Shown here: positions 49,401-63,600 of the stretch, piece by piece
How positions within the stretch are numbered: the stretch's first letter is position 1
Layout of the letters: each line of letters starts with the position of its first letter
Assembly: GCA_905221605.1 (NCBI GenBank)
Contig: CAJNDS010002160.1
Location: 186,001 to 250,000, forward strand
Direction of reading: 5' to 3'
Length of the DNA stretch: 64,000 bases
Origin: Symbiodinium natans
Lineage: Eukaryota > Sar > Dinophyceae > Suessiales > Symbiodiniaceae
The notes under the pieces: generated by a model
The model's input: the letters and a program-made list of their open reading frames with translations, nothing else
The model's database searches: none
Told to the model about the DNA's origin: nothing
Made by a program: the position numbers and the translations under genes

Positions 49401-52400
49401 CTCTGTCTAGAGAGGCGCAGTCAGCCCCAAGCCGCAGAAGCGCAGTTTGAAGGAGTACCTCGAGGTTGAGTCTGCAAGCTTGAAGGCCCATCGGTGCCGT
49501 GTGGCTACGCAGCAGGCTGTGAGGAAGCAGCGGCCGAAGGCTTCTGTGGGCGAAAGCATGCTGCAAAAGCGCCTGGGAGAGGCGTGTTCAACGCGCCATT
49601 CCCGGAGGAACCATATCTTTCAGTTTAGGGTAAGCCCTAAACCCTAAACCCTAAACCCTAAACCCTAAACCCTAAACCCTAAACCCCTAGCCATTACCCC
49701 CCCAAAAAACTGATCCATGAATCTGGATTCTAAGTCATGCCAAGCTGTGGGCAGGTCCAAGTTTTTTGGTTTTAAGGTGAACCTAGGGATTGGGTAGGGA
49801 ACCTTTAACCTTTTCGTTGTACCCTCTCTCCAAACCACGCCAGTCCTCCTCTCAGGACTCAGAGTCAGAAGGTTCCTTGAAGGGCTCATTGTTCCCAGAG
49901 TTCGCATCCTTAAGTAAATTATCGAATCCCTCCTCATCCGTCGTTGCCTCTTCCCCCGGGCTTTCCGCCTGACTTCTGAATCTTTAATTTGTAGCATGTC
50001 TCACGCTCGACGCCGGGGACTTGCTGTGCACACGTCGCGCTTTAACCTTTTCGGTTATATAGAATCCTATTGTTTTTTGGGCTAGGGTATAACCCTAAAC
50101 CCTAAACCCTAAACCCTAAATTGGGGCCAGCCTGGTGAGAAGCTGTCTGATGGTCCTTCGCGGCCCGGGGGGGGGGTAGGGGCGGGGTGGTGGGGGGGGG
50201 TAGGGTTTTTTCCAAAAGAGCCCCCAGGCCCTCTGCGAAAGCGCCTGTGGTCCATGAGTTTGGTGGCCTGTTCCTCCTCGGCAGAGCTGCCTGCGGGGTA
50301 CCCCCCCCTACCCCCCCCCCCCCCCCCCCCCCCTCCCCCCCGCGTTTTGGGGGGGTAAGGAGGGAAAGAGTTCACCTCCAGAAACCCATCCAACACGCCG
50401 CCAGGGTCGGCGGACCCTAAACCCTAAACCCTAAACCCTAAACCCTAAACCCTAAACCTTAAGGGCATTCAGCCCCGTAAGTTTAGGGTGCAGGGTTGTG
50501 CAGTGGAGAGGCGTTGCAGAAGTGGCAGCTGTCTGAGAGGCACCTCGGCTGCCTGTTGGCCTGGAGGGTGCAGGTAGTTGTTGAGGATTTGGGGGGGTTT
50601 AGGGTTTAGGGTTTAGGGTTTAGGGTTTAGGGTTTAGGGTTTAGGGTTTAGGGTTTAGGGTTGAAAGTTTAGGCGTCAAAGTGTTCTTTCTTTTGGGGTT
50701 GTACAGAGGTGTCGATGACCTTGCGTGCGTGCAAGCCCCTTATTGAAGGTCCTTGAGGGGGAATGGGTCTAAGAGGGGAGGCCTTGGCACGCCTACGGCT
50801 CCCTGGTTATGCCCCCCGTCCCTTACCTGAAGGTTCATGGGTACTTGTACGTAGAGCTAGAAGTGCCCCACATAAGGTTACAGATGCATATGTACATTAC
50901 GGGCGAGTATTGCAAGACCGATGTCCGTTGCTGCTGCAGGCTTGGGACTATGGCCTTAAAGTGAATCTCAGACTCCATCTCAGAGATGTTTCGTAACGTT
51001 AGGGTTTAGGGTTTAGGGTTTAGGGTTTAGGGTTTAGGGTTTAGGGCTTAGGGTTGAGGATCTCTCTGATGCACTAGGCCTCTGCCCTAAATCCCAGGAT
51101 CCTAAAACACACACCATCCTTGGCCTCAAGCCCCTCCTAGAACCCTACGCAGCCTTGAAGAAACCCTAGCTATATCCACTTCACCGCACACTCGTCAACC
51201 GTAAGCCCCAGACTCTGTAGGGGTTGTATAGGTGAGAGTTATAGGTTATCCCCCCCCCCCCCCCCCCCCCCCCCCAAACCCTAACCCTTGAACCCTAAAC
51301 CTTAAAACCTTTGCCCAGATTTACTGTGCGCCATTGGCTTGAGGCATTTGGGGTTTAGGGTGTTCTGTCCCCCAGGGCTCCGGGTTCGGGTCTTTTGCTA
51401 TGTAGGGTTTCGGGTTTCGTGGAGTTGGGATTAGGGTTTAGGGTTTAGGGCTCATAGGGCTTAGGGTTTGGGTTCAAAGGGTTTAGGGTTTAGGGCTTTT
51501 GTTTGGAGTTGGGAACGGCCAGAGCTCTCAGGTGCAAACCATATAGGGTGTTTTGGCCGGCAGAGCCTCTACCCCAAACCTTACTTAGCCAATAGTTGAA
51601 CCTTAAAATTTTTTGGGGTTTCCTTATCTTGTAGGAAAAGTAAAGTTTAACCTTTTCTTCCCCTTGGTTATTGGAGAAGTAAGAAACCCTAAGCCCAAAT
51701 CTCCGCCCCCAGGTTCTTCTCGGTGAATCGGGCGTTTTCTCCTGGTATGGCCCGTCTGGGCGCGACTGTCTGGACACTTTGGGGGGGCAGAACTTGGTTG
51801 GAAGTGGTAGTACAAGCAGAGACAACTAGAGTGCTACTTGGTCATCACCCTTGTTTGAGGGTCTAGAGGGTCAGAAATGCTTGGCAGGGATGTAAGAGTG
51901 ACAGGGCAAATTCAAGGGATTAGACTCCCATCGTGGGCGCGTACATAGACAGCCTGTGTACGAAGCATTGTTGAATTACGAGAGCATCCGGAGCCCAGTC
52001 CACGAATGATCTCCACATTATACTTATTGCATGAATGAGGACGTATGTAGGTATGCAAGCAAACGTTGCGTGCATGTACGTACGTACGTGCCTGAGTATG
52101 TACCAAGTTGTGTCAGTACTGTGGACTGTGTGCCATACATGTGTACATCCTGTGTTCTTCTGTCTTTAGAGTTTTCATCCATCTACCCATCTATACACAC
52201 GTGTGTATATGTTGTTTCACATTGCTTGTAGTACATCTCACATATCATCTGTAACACAACCGAGTGAGGGGAAAATGCAGATGGAGTCATGCCGCAGGCT
52301 TTCGTGATGTTAACAAGGTGTTTCAGATAGCTGTACCCTAAACCCTAAACTTTAAACCCTAAACCCTAAACCCTTCAGGCCTTAAACCTAAACCCTGAAC

Positions 52401-55400
52401 CCTAAACCCTAAAGTAATCGGCCTCAAATCGGGTGTAGACCAAGTCGAAGTGTCCCGCAATTACCCGCGCAACGGGCGAGAATTTCTCTATATCCCCCTT
52501 GGGAATCATTTTTCCTTTTTGTTCATATAAAACTCAAGAGGATATTTAAAATCATATTTTTATTAAGGTTCTAAGGGGAGTATAGTTCTCGACAGGACCG
52601 GCGATGTGTTTGCGAACTGGGCAACGCTGGAAGGGACGCCAGGCCTCCCCCCCTAGCCTCCCCACCCGCCCCGAACAGGGTTCAGGGCTTAGGGGCTACT
52701 TACCCTTATGCTCAAAGTAACCCAAAAGCCCGTTCTCATAAGGGCTTGCCCAGAAGCCTTACAATAAAAGTCCTTGCCGTCTTCGGGTCATTTTTAAGAG
52801 AAGCTCCCCTAAACCCCGTCCCCCTTTCAGGGCCCGGCCTTAGCATTGGAGCTGTTTGAGCAGGATATGCGGGCTGGCGCTTCAGGGTTTAGGGTTTAGG
52901 GTTTAGGGTTTAGGGTATACTGCACAGTGCGGCGGTCTCCTCGTAGCCCCTTCTCATGGCGCTCGCCTCCACCCTGGGTAAGAATAGTTCGCAGAATGCA
53001 GCTCGAGCTTCAGGGTTCTAGGGGGTGGGGCCCCCTAGTTATAAGTAGAGTTATAAGGGCCCTAAATTGGGTTATAAGGACCCTAAGGTAGGTTATAAGT
53101 CCCTTAACTACAGTCAGTAGTAAGGGGGCCCCACCCTGTAGGGGTTTTGGTTGAAAGCCCTTCAGCAGCCCCTTGGGCTTAAGGTTCTCAGAGAGTAAGA
53201 CTTCAAGGCATGGGAGTTTTTGAGGGCAGAAGGAGACCCCAAACCTTACACCTTCACGCCATCTCCGGGCACAAGTAAGACAGTAATCCCTTCAGTTTAA
53301 CCATGGTATGTTGGGATGTTCCCTTTATACTCACAGTCTTTAATAGGGATCATAGTAACCGTGGTACGAAACCCCTATAGAGTGTTAGTATAAGGGGGAA
53401 CATCCCAACTGGTATCCTATCTGCGACCCTCCCCCCCCCCCCCCCACGAGCCCTAAGCTCCTCCTCCCCTAAGCCCTAAACCCTATAAGCTAGGAGTGTA
53501 GATGTTTTGGTTTAGGGATAGGGTAGCTGTCCGGCGCCAGGCACTATGCTGAAATGGATTCTTGCTGGGGCACCCTACGTTAGCTGCGACTCAGGAGGCG
53601 GGGGGGGGTGAGGGTGGGGGGTGCCGCTCTCGAGGGTTCATTTTTCTGTACTGAGTATTGGTGAGTGTCTATAGGGCCCCTTGAGACCTAGTGGTGAGTG
53701 TATACATGTATATACATATATGTACATCTATATGTATATATATATATATTTATTTATGTATTTATTTATTTATTTATGTGCATATGTATATGTACATGGT
53801 CCTTTTGGGGATGCTAAGCCCTATAGACTCTGAACCCTGAACCACATTGCGCCGGTATAGGCTTAGCTTGGACCGCCAAGTGCCATGGCCTAAAGGCACC
53901 CCGTAACCCCGTATGCGTTTAGGGTTTAGGGTACAGGGTGGGGCCCCCTTACTATACTAACTGTAGTTAAGGGACTTATAACCTACCTTAGGGTCCTTAT
54001 AACCCAATTTAGGGCCCTTATAACTCTACTTATAACTAGGGGGCCCCACCCTGTAAGTTTAGGGGTTTAGGACTAAAGCTTTTGATCATGGGGCACTACG
54101 GTTGCTAATGCTAAGTTTTGCCCCTCAACCCGAAACCCGACACCAGGGATTTTCGGTGTTCTGTGGGGTTTCGGAGCTAATTTCCGGTGCAAAGAACTGG
54201 GGGCTCCTGGTTCAGGATCTAGATTTTAGGGTATGGGGATTTGGGTTAGGAGGAGGAGGAGGAGGAGGAGGAGGAGGAGGAGGAGGGAGAACGTTTTATC
54301 AACAACTCTGCTCGCCTACAAAACCCAAGCCCGAAATCCTCGAAACCCTCCAGGTTTGTCCGGGCGGGTGAGTCGCCTGGTTGTAGCATGTCCTTCCCCA
54401 AACCCTGGAACACTAAACCTAAACCTCAAATCGCACAACAACTTGAGGCTTCAATGGTGAGGCGACACCCTTGCTGTTGGTTCGGTGGCTGCAGCTGCTG
54501 GGAATGCAAATGGCTCACGAAACCCTAAACCCTAAACCCCAAACCCTAAACCCTATACCCTATACCCTATACCCTATAAACCCTAAACCCTGAACCCTTT
54601 TTTCAACTTAGGGTTGAGGGTCTTGGGGGTTCCAGGAGTGGCCAGGTGTGAGAGTAGAATGACGCTCAGCTCCCTAAGCCCTGACCTTCAACCCTCAAAG
54701 GGGTGCCTCATTGTATTCCCTGCGGCTCTTAGATCCACGGGAGCGTTTAGGGTTTAGGGTTTTAGGGTTTAGGGTTTAGGGTTTAGGGCTTTAGGGCTTA
54801 GGGTTTAGGGTTTTAGGGTTTAGGATTTAGGGTTTAGGGACCCTACGTTGTGTATTTCAGCAATGTGCAGAGCCAACAGAGGGGGTGGGGTGTTCTGAAG
54901 AAAGGGGTTACCCTGTTGAGGGGTTCCGATAACCAGGGTTTTTTTGTCTGACATACCCATAGGGTGACTTGATTTAGACTAAACCAGCGGTTTGGGGTTT
55001 AGGGTTTGGGGTTTCGGGTTTGGGGGTTTAGGGTTTAGGGTTCAGGGCTCTTGGCTGTGTTTCATGCCAGCCACAGGCCCAAGGTGAGATATCTTCTTCA
55101 GCCGGTTCCGAGGTCTCATGTTGGCACTGCAGCTGGCTTGAGCCCTAAATCCCCTAATATAGGGGTCGGAAGAATTACTAAACATATTCCCTTATGTCCC
55201 CTTTGTAATTTTACTATAAGACCCCCAAAACCTTATTCCTATTCTTCAGGCACGCTATATTACAATGAGCGGTAGAAAGATCCTGTGCTTCGAAACAATG
55301 AAAAACCTGCACCCAGGCTGCTGCGGTTCTGAGCCCTGCAACAGCATGAGCCGCACACACCCTGTAAGACCTACACCCAAAATGAAGCCCCATGCCTACC

Positions 55401-57463
55401 AAAGAAGCTCGATAACAAATTCCTGAACCCTGAACCCGATAAGCCCCAACACCTATAACTGCTGAACCCTACATCCCAGACGCTAAGCCCCACAAGCCCG
55501 GAACCCCTGACACGATAAAAATAAGCCCTGTACCCTGGAGCCCAGAGAGTCCCTAAACCTAAACCGTATATGCCCTAAACCCCAGAAACCCTACAAGCCC
55601 TACAAGCCCTAAACCCTAAACCCAACAAGCCCTACAAACCCTAAGGTTGGCGACGTTCATGCCTGTCATGCGGACTCATTCAACGCTCCCCGGCCTCGGA
55701 ATTGAGGGTTTAAGGCCTAGGGTTGTTAGGGTTTAGGGTACAGGGTTTAGGGAAAAAGGGTGGTGCCGAGGTTGGGAGTTTGATGGCGAGCCCCATGCGC
55801 ACGTTGGAGATGTGTAAACCTTAGACCCTTATTAAACAAATACCCTAAACCCCAAAGCTTAAACCTAAACTCTACACCCAAAACCTAAACCCTGACACTT
55901 CTTGCTTTGTGTACGAAAGTCTAAGGTGCAGTCTTTCCTGCCATCAGGTTCTGGGCTTGCCTAGCCTACAATGCTCAGGCTCAGAAGTGCACCATTTCCC
56001 TTTTTGTTTTAAGAGCTGGGTTCTGAGAGCCGGGTTTAGGGTTTGGGGTTTAGGGCTTAGGGCTTAGGGCTTAGGGTTTAGGGTTTAGGGTTTAGGGTTT
56101 AGGGTTTAGGGTTTAGGGTTCTGGGCAACCTGGTTGGGCTTGATCAAGCCCAAGGCGGTGCATCAGATATTGACCCCAAAGCAGCGGCATCAGATATTGA
56201 AGTTTCGCTGCTCTTGCGCCTAAAGCTCGAAACCCTGGAGCGAAGGGCAGCACATAGCCACCTCCCAGGAGCCGCAGCTTAATCCCAACACCCTCCACTC
56301 TCCCCCCCTCAGATGAATTAGGGTTTAGCGCCTCGGGTTTAGGCTTTTGGGTATTAGGGCCGGTTTAGGGACCCTGGACCCTATAACCCCAGCTCTCAAC
56401 CAGGATGTCCAGCAGCGTCCTTGTTCCTTTTTTTTTGGATCTCTCGTCAACCCTATCAGACGACAAATGGAGTTCTCAGATTCAACGAGGACCCAAACTC
56501 CCTCTCTCTCTCTGCCTAAAAGCATGTGTGTTCTACATTCCTACAGCTTTTAACCTCAACCCTGAACCCTTAAAGCCTTCAAAACACCTAAACCTGAACC
56601 TCTAACCCTGAACCCCCTGACGCCGCAAGCCCAGCAAAAACCGAAGCCCCGGCTTGAGATACCAAGCCCCCTATAAGCCTCAACACCCTAAAGCCCAGGC
56701 AGGATCCGAGGACCTTCACGAAGGGGGGGCTTCAGTTGATGAAGGGGCTTCATCCTCCCCTTAGAAGCCTTCGAAGCCTTCGAAGCCTTCGAAGGCGAAG
56801 GGTCGAAGGGGGGGCTTCGAAGCCCCTTCGCGCTGAAGGTCTGAAGGCCCTCTTTGGCTCATGAGAACGAAGGGGCCTTCGAAGGCTTCAAAGGCTTCGA
56901 AGGGAGGACGAAGCCCCTTCGTCCTCACCTTCGAAGCCTTCGAAGCCCCCTCCCCCTTCGTCCTCGCCTTCGAAGCCTTCGAAGCCCCCTTCGTCCTCAC
57001 CTTCGAAGCCTTCGAAGCCCCCTTCGTCCTCACCCTTCGAAGCCTTCGAAGCCTCCCCCCCTTCGTCCTCGCCTTCGAAGGCTTCGAAGGCCCTCGTCTT
57101 CACCTTCAATGCCTTCGAAGCCTCTTAAGCCTTCGTCCTCGCCTTCGAAGTTCGAAGCCCCTTTCGAATCTGGGTTCAACGCAGGTTCGAATTTGCAATC
57201 CGAGTTCAACCCAGGTTCAACCTGAACTAAAGGTTGGTAGAACCTGGGTTGAACCCAGGTTTTCATTTGGGACCTGGACAGCGTAAATTACAGAATAGCA
57301 CTCGTGGCAATGAGTTTCAGCGGTATAAAACAAGTCCGAGGAATCGCATTAGACGTCATCGGTAGCAGTGGTAGTAGCAGTCGACGTAGCAGAAGTAGTC
57401 GCAGCAGTAATAAGTAGTAGTAGCAGTAGCAGTAGCAGTAGCAGTAGCAGTAGTAGTAGTAGC

Positions 57464-57499
<36 letters not shown>

Positions 57500-57577
57500 C
57501 GTAGTAGTCGTAGTAGTCGTAGTAGTCGTCGTCGTAGTCGTAGTCGTAGTCGTAGTCGTAGTCGTAGTCGTAGTCGT

Positions 57578-57643
<66 letters not shown>

Positions 57644-60600
57644 CGTAGTCGTAGTCGTAGTCGTAGTCGTAGTCGTAGTCGTAGTCGTACCTCCATGCAG
57701 ACGTCACGCGGCCGCCTGCAGCTCCAGAACTCGCGCGCGGTACTGACCTGACGCAGGACGAGAGTGCTGCAGTCTGCACCGTGATCCGAGTGCTGGCCGC
57801 GCACAACCAAGACGCGAGCTAGGCGTCGGTCTGCTTGCGCGACTGCGCCCGGGTGGTCTCGGCCTTTGAGATTTTTGACCTGACCGACGTGGCTGTGTGA
57901 GCTTCGAATTCATCTGTTGTAGCAAGGAATTGCGGTCGTACGCGTGGAAGCCAAGAGCGCCTAAAAGTAACATCGGTGGCTCTGGGGTTACTGCCTTGGC
58001 GCGCTTCGACCCTTTTCGTTCTTGTCTATATGCCGACTGACGCTGCTTGTGACCAAAAAGGAGCTTTGCCTTGTGTCCAGCTGTTGGCTTGCATGCTGCC
58101 CAAAACTTCCTAAATCTCGGCTGCTATGCGCACTTATTGGCGGCTGTCTGTACAAGCTTCATTGGTTCCCCATCCGCCCGCGCCCTGCGCCTTATGGACG
58201 CCGACGCTGCTCCGCGAAAACGCCGTCGACCCTCTGCTTTGGAGAAAGCAGCAGTGGGCAGCTTGGACATCCGCGAGGCTCTTCGTGCTGGCAGCGACCG
58301 CGCCGCTGCATCCTCTTCAACACCGCTGGGCGAGCTCTTGGCGGAACAAGAGGCCGCTTTCATCGCCTGGTCCTGGGATGAAGCATCCTCGGCTCTTCAG
58401 GCCTGGGAGGCGGCTGCCATCGATGCTGTCCCTTTGCTCCAGGAGGCCAATCTCCGACTTCTGCCGGATGATTTTCGAACCGCTTTCAATCTACATACTG
58501 CTGGTGATCGGGCATCCTTTCGCACAGCCGTCCTGGGTGCATTGCGCGCGGCGCTGGCGTGGTGGCAGGCCCAGACGACCTTGCTCGCCGCAAACCGCGC
58601 ATCCTGAGGGCGTAGCCTGATTTATTCCAACTTGGTTAGCTATGCTCCGCCCTTCCAGCGCAGTAAAAAAGGCTCCCTGCTACAGTGCGTGGGTTCCTTC
58701 GGCTTCGAAGGCTTCGAAGGCTTCGAAGCCCCCTTCGCCGAAGGGTAACGGGATGCAGCCCCCTAGAGCGCTAAAGCCCGCAGCCCGAAAAACCCGAAAA
58801 CCCTAAAAGGCCCTAAACCCTAAGCCCCAAAAGGCTCTAAGCTCCTCCTAAGCCGAGGCACCAAACCCTAAACCCTAAAACCCTAACCCCTAAAACCCCT
58901 AAACCCTAAACCCTAAATTCCTAAACCCTAAACCTCTAAAACCCTGAAGCCCTGCAACTTAATCCCTAAACTCCAGGCTGAACAAAAATGCCTAAACCCT
59001 CAAACCCTAAACCCCCAAACCCTATTCACCCGAAACCCCTTAAACCCGAAATCCGAAACCCGAAACCCTAAACCCCAAAACCCCAAAACCCCAAAACCCC
59101 CAAACCCTAAACCCTAAACCCTAAACCCTAAACCCCTAAACCCTAAACGGCCTAAGGCGCCGATCCACACCTCACTTTCCTTGGCTCTGGGGTCGCCGGG
59201 CTGCGACGTCACTCCGCCAGGCACTGTCGGCCTTAGGGGCCTTTCGGTTCCTTTGGGTAGCTGGAGGTAGGTTTAGGGTTTATAGTGTTTAGGGTTAGGG
59301 TTTAGGGTTTAGGGATTGGGGATCCGGGTTTAGGATTTAGCATTTAGGGTTTAGGGTTTAGGGTTTACGGTTTGGGGTTTAGGGCTTCGGCTTCTTATTG
59401 CGTTTATGGAGGCTAATCATAAGTAGAGCATCCCCAGAAAAGGCATTCTGTCCGAACTAGCTCCTCCTTTCCTGTTTTGGGTGAAGGGTTTGGAGTTTCA
59501 TGGGGGTTTTGGGTTTAGTGTTCAGGGTTTCTCGAACGCGCACAACTAACCAGGAGCGCCCAATGGCATTGGTTTCTGGGGTTACTGTAATCTTAGATCC
59601 TTCACCCTGTTGGGCTTAATGGTTAGTATGGTAGCTAAACTTGAATGTTTCACTAGGTGCCAGACGTGCAGCCAAGAAGTTGCAGACATGTCAACCCTAA
59701 TCTGGAGCTAAGTGGTGTCTGGGTGAACCCGAAACCTGCTACATTGGGCCAGCATGAAAGCAGTCCCAAAGTGATGAAGCCAGCACCTAGACCCCTATAG
59801 GCTATGAAGCTGCGGAATTTAGGTTCAGGCTTTATGTTTAGGGTTTCGGGGCCTTTCTCCTAATGAGGGTTTGGAAGGATGTAGTTTGATTGTCGTTGAG
59901 GTGCGGGCCGTTTCTTTGAAGAGCCAGCAATGGACTTGCTTGCAGGGTCTATGAGCTTAGGGACTCGTGTTTAGGGCAAGTCGAACATTTTGGCTTGCCT
60001 TAAGAATACCTTCCACATTTTTGCAAGGGTTTGTTGCCCTGCGCCCATCATAAAGAAACAAACGGCCTAAACCCTAAACCCTAAACCCTAAATCCTAAAC
60101 CCTAAACCCTAAACCCTAAATCCTAAACCCTAAATCCTGAGCCACTTGACATGCAAAGGGGCAGGGTTTCGGGCAGCCACTGATAGCTCAAGGCCTCATG
60201 CGTGGTCCCGTTAAGCCACTCTTGCTCCATGAGGGTTTAGGGTTTAGGGTTGAGGGTTGAGGGTTTAGGGTTGAGGGTTTAGGGTTTAGGGTTTAGGGGG
60301 GCCGAAGGTACATGGATCAGATTCCATTACGTTTTCCCCGACCAGAACTTCGAAAAGTACGTTTTATCTCAACTGGGCTTCGGGTTTCTTCAACTCAACT
60401 GGTCGGGCTTCGGGTTTAGGGTTAGGGTTCTTCGAGGTGTATTCAGGTTCCTACTGAGATTTCGGGAAGGTTTCTTGGTGAAGGGTGCCGTTTGCAAGTT
60501 CTGGGGTTAAGCCCTCAAATTCCTTGAGCCCTTTTGTCTTAAGCCCTACACCCCTACACCCCTACACCCCTAAACCCTAAACCCTAAACCCTAAACCCTA

Positions 60601-63600
60601 AACCCTAAACCCTAAACCCTAAACCCTAAACCCTAAGCCCTAAACCCTAAACCCTAAACCTCTTGTTCTGTTTCATATCCCGACCAGGCTCTGAACCTTC
60701 GCTACCGACTCTTGCGGCTGCCTTACCTGAACTGATCTTCAGCCCCTTCACCCAGCATGGTTCCTTAATAAACCCTAAACCCTAAACCCTAAACCCTAAA
60801 CCCTAAACCCTAAACCCTAAACCCTAAACCCTAAGACCTAAACCCTAAACCCTAAACCCTAAACGATAATCCCCTATAGAACGGAGCTTATGAACTCAGC
60901 AACTAAGGTTCCGAGACATTTCAGGTGCACTTGAGGGTCATCATGTACGTGTTTCTTGGGGTTTAGGGTTTATGTGTGTGTATATGTGTGTATATATATA
61001 TGTACATACAGATGATGTAGGCTAGGGTGGTTATTGCATTTCCGGTGCGTGTAGGCATGCTCCCTTAAGATCATTACACGGTGAGTTGATATGATGAGTG
61101 TCCTGTTGGTGATACAAGAAAGTGAAGCCCTACTCTGCATCCGCTTCATAAGGTACCATGAACTCACCCACACTGCTGTCGTGGTTATTCTGAGGCCATA
61201 CCACTACTCCCTTGCCCATGCACAGTATGCCCGTGGCGAGCCGTCTCTCGACTGGCAGGGCATGCACTATTGAAAGTGTTCGGTTCAGGGTTTTTGGTTG
61301 AGGGTTTGGGCTCTCGAGTTTATGATCGGGTTCAGTGCTTGGGGTTTAGGGTTTGGGCCATTGTGGCGTCATGTTGCGTCCTGAAAACCCAAAGCACCCC
61401 TCTAAGCCAGTGACTGCCCCTCATCAGTCAGTTTCATTCATTGAGTTCTGACTTCAGGATCCTAAACCCTAAACCCCAAACCAACGTAGACTCTAAACCA
61501 CCCTAAACCCTAACCCTAAACCCTAAACCCCAAACCCCAAACCTCAAACCCCAAACCCTAAACCCTAAACCCTAAACCCTACACCCTGAACCCTGAACCC
61601 TGAACCCTGAACCCTAAACCCTAACTCTACAGTACCCAAAAGCCCCTCACCAAGCGATGGCAAGGTGGATCCGACCGCTGCTCATGGACTTCCCCTCAGA
61701 TCCCGAGGCCTTTCCTGGGACGAAACTGCCCACACATGAGACCCTAAACCTAACCCTAAACCCTAACCCTAACCCTAAACCCTAAACCCTAAACCCTAAC
61801 CCCTAACCCTAAACCCCAACCCCTAAACCCTAAACCCTAAACCCTAAACCCTAAACCCTAAACCCTAAACCCTAAACCCTAAACCCTAAACCCTAAACCC
61901 TAAACCCTAAACCCTAAACCCTAAACCCTAAACCCTAAACCCTAAACCCTGCACGGTTTGACTTTCCACTACGTGGACCACACTACGCCTTACATCAACC
62001 CTCAAAGTTGTGATGACATGCCAACAGCTATTTCCTGTCAAGAAGTATGGAAGCCTTAAGTCACCCCCGCAACCCACCCCCCCCCCCCCCCCCCCCCCCC
62101 CCCGACAAAAAGGTAAAAAAAAAAAGCAAAGAGAAAGAACACCTACGACAGATGTTATACCCTATACTGCTGCTAACAATAACCTGGTTAAGGCATATGG
62201 GGATTGAGCTACAGGCACATTCTACAGGCACATCTTGCGAAATCACTGAGGGTTCCTATATGAGTTTATAGGCGGAGCACGTCTTTTGATCGACTGCCAT
62301 ATTGTCCAAAAGCTCTTCAAACTCCAAACCCTACACCTGACATTCGGAATTCGGTTTCAGGTAGGCTGAAAGGTTGGTGGCATGAACCAATTTTGGAGTT
62401 CAGACTTTAAGCCTAGACCCTAAAATCCGAAAGCCTAAAACCCGCTTCATAAGGGAATTTGGGGGCTTTGGGAGGGTTTATGGGGTTGAGGGAGCTTGCA
62501 CTGTCTGGCAGTGCAAAGCTTTCAGAATCATCGGTGCGATAGGATTTTAGGGTTGAGGGTTTTCCCGGAGCTGCTCGGAGTCCTCGGCCCCCCAGGCTTC
62601 TGACCCCTCGGCCCCAAGCCCTGAAGTCGAGATTCAGAGTACCCCAAGTAATCACAGGGTGGGGCCCCCTAGTTATAAGTAGAGTTATAAGGGCCCTAAA
62701 TTGGGTTATAAGGACCCTAAGTTAGGTTATAAGTCCCTTAACTACAGTTAGTATAGTAAGGGGGCCCCACCCTGCAGATCATGGACCATCCCTAAACCAA
62801 TGTTGCTACTCTCAGCCGCGAGCCAACACCCTCACCGTTAAGTTCTATCCCCAAACCCCAATCCCTAAGCCTAAAGATCCTAAACCCCGAACCCCCCAAA
62901 CCCCCCAAACCCCCCCAAACCCCCCAAACCCCCCAAAGCCCCCAAACCCCCCCAAACCCCCCAAACCCCCCAAGCCCTGTGCCTACCCCGAACGCTGAGA
63001 AGTTGCCAGGCCTCTCTCCTTCCTATCGCACGGGTTTTCATGGAGGCTTTAGGGTTAAGGTCGTCGATGTTTGTTCGCAAAAGTGGGCATGCCCATAAAG
63101 AATAAATACTGTCATGCTTATCATAGAAACCCGTTATAGAAGGCCTAAGTCCTAAACCCTAAACCCTCAACCTCAACCCTCAACCCTAGACCCTAAACCC
63201 TAAGCCCACAAGCCCAAGAAACTTTTAATCTTGCAAGGCCTGAAAGCTTATCGCCCGACCCAAGGCCCTAAACCCCAACTCAACTAGTGTTTAGGGGCTA
63301 GGGTTTGGGGCCCAAGCCCTAAACCCTAAACCCTAAACCCCGACGCAACTGCCAAAAGGTGCAGGATGTTACCAGCATGTGGATGGACGGGGCCATCCTC
63401 GTCGCACCCATCCTCACGCGGCACCCGCGGTACGTGGAAGCCTCGGCGTGCGCTCCTGCCGCGGGTTTAGGGTTTAGGGTTTAGGGTTTAGGGTTTAGGG
63501 TTTAGGGTTTAGGGTTTAGGGTTTGAAGGGCTTAGAGTTTAGGGTTCAGGGTTTAGGGTGTAGGGTTTCTGGTTTCCCTAGAAGGGTTTAGGGTTTAAGG

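Noticed and set aside
55040-55100. FHASHRPKVRY stretch considered as the VMRxHS exon
   Set aside because: Exon 28 at 55646 encodes FMPVMRTHS and joins exons 27 and 29 in phase, so this stretch is intronic.
56761-57286. FEAFE / SKASK repeat proteins
   Set aside because: Both strands are open across a TTCGAA satellite; no start context or homology is recognised.
57288-57810. Poly-Asp/Tyr, poly-Leu/Arg and poly-Ser frames
   Set aside because: Produced by the GTA/GTC microsatellite in three frames.
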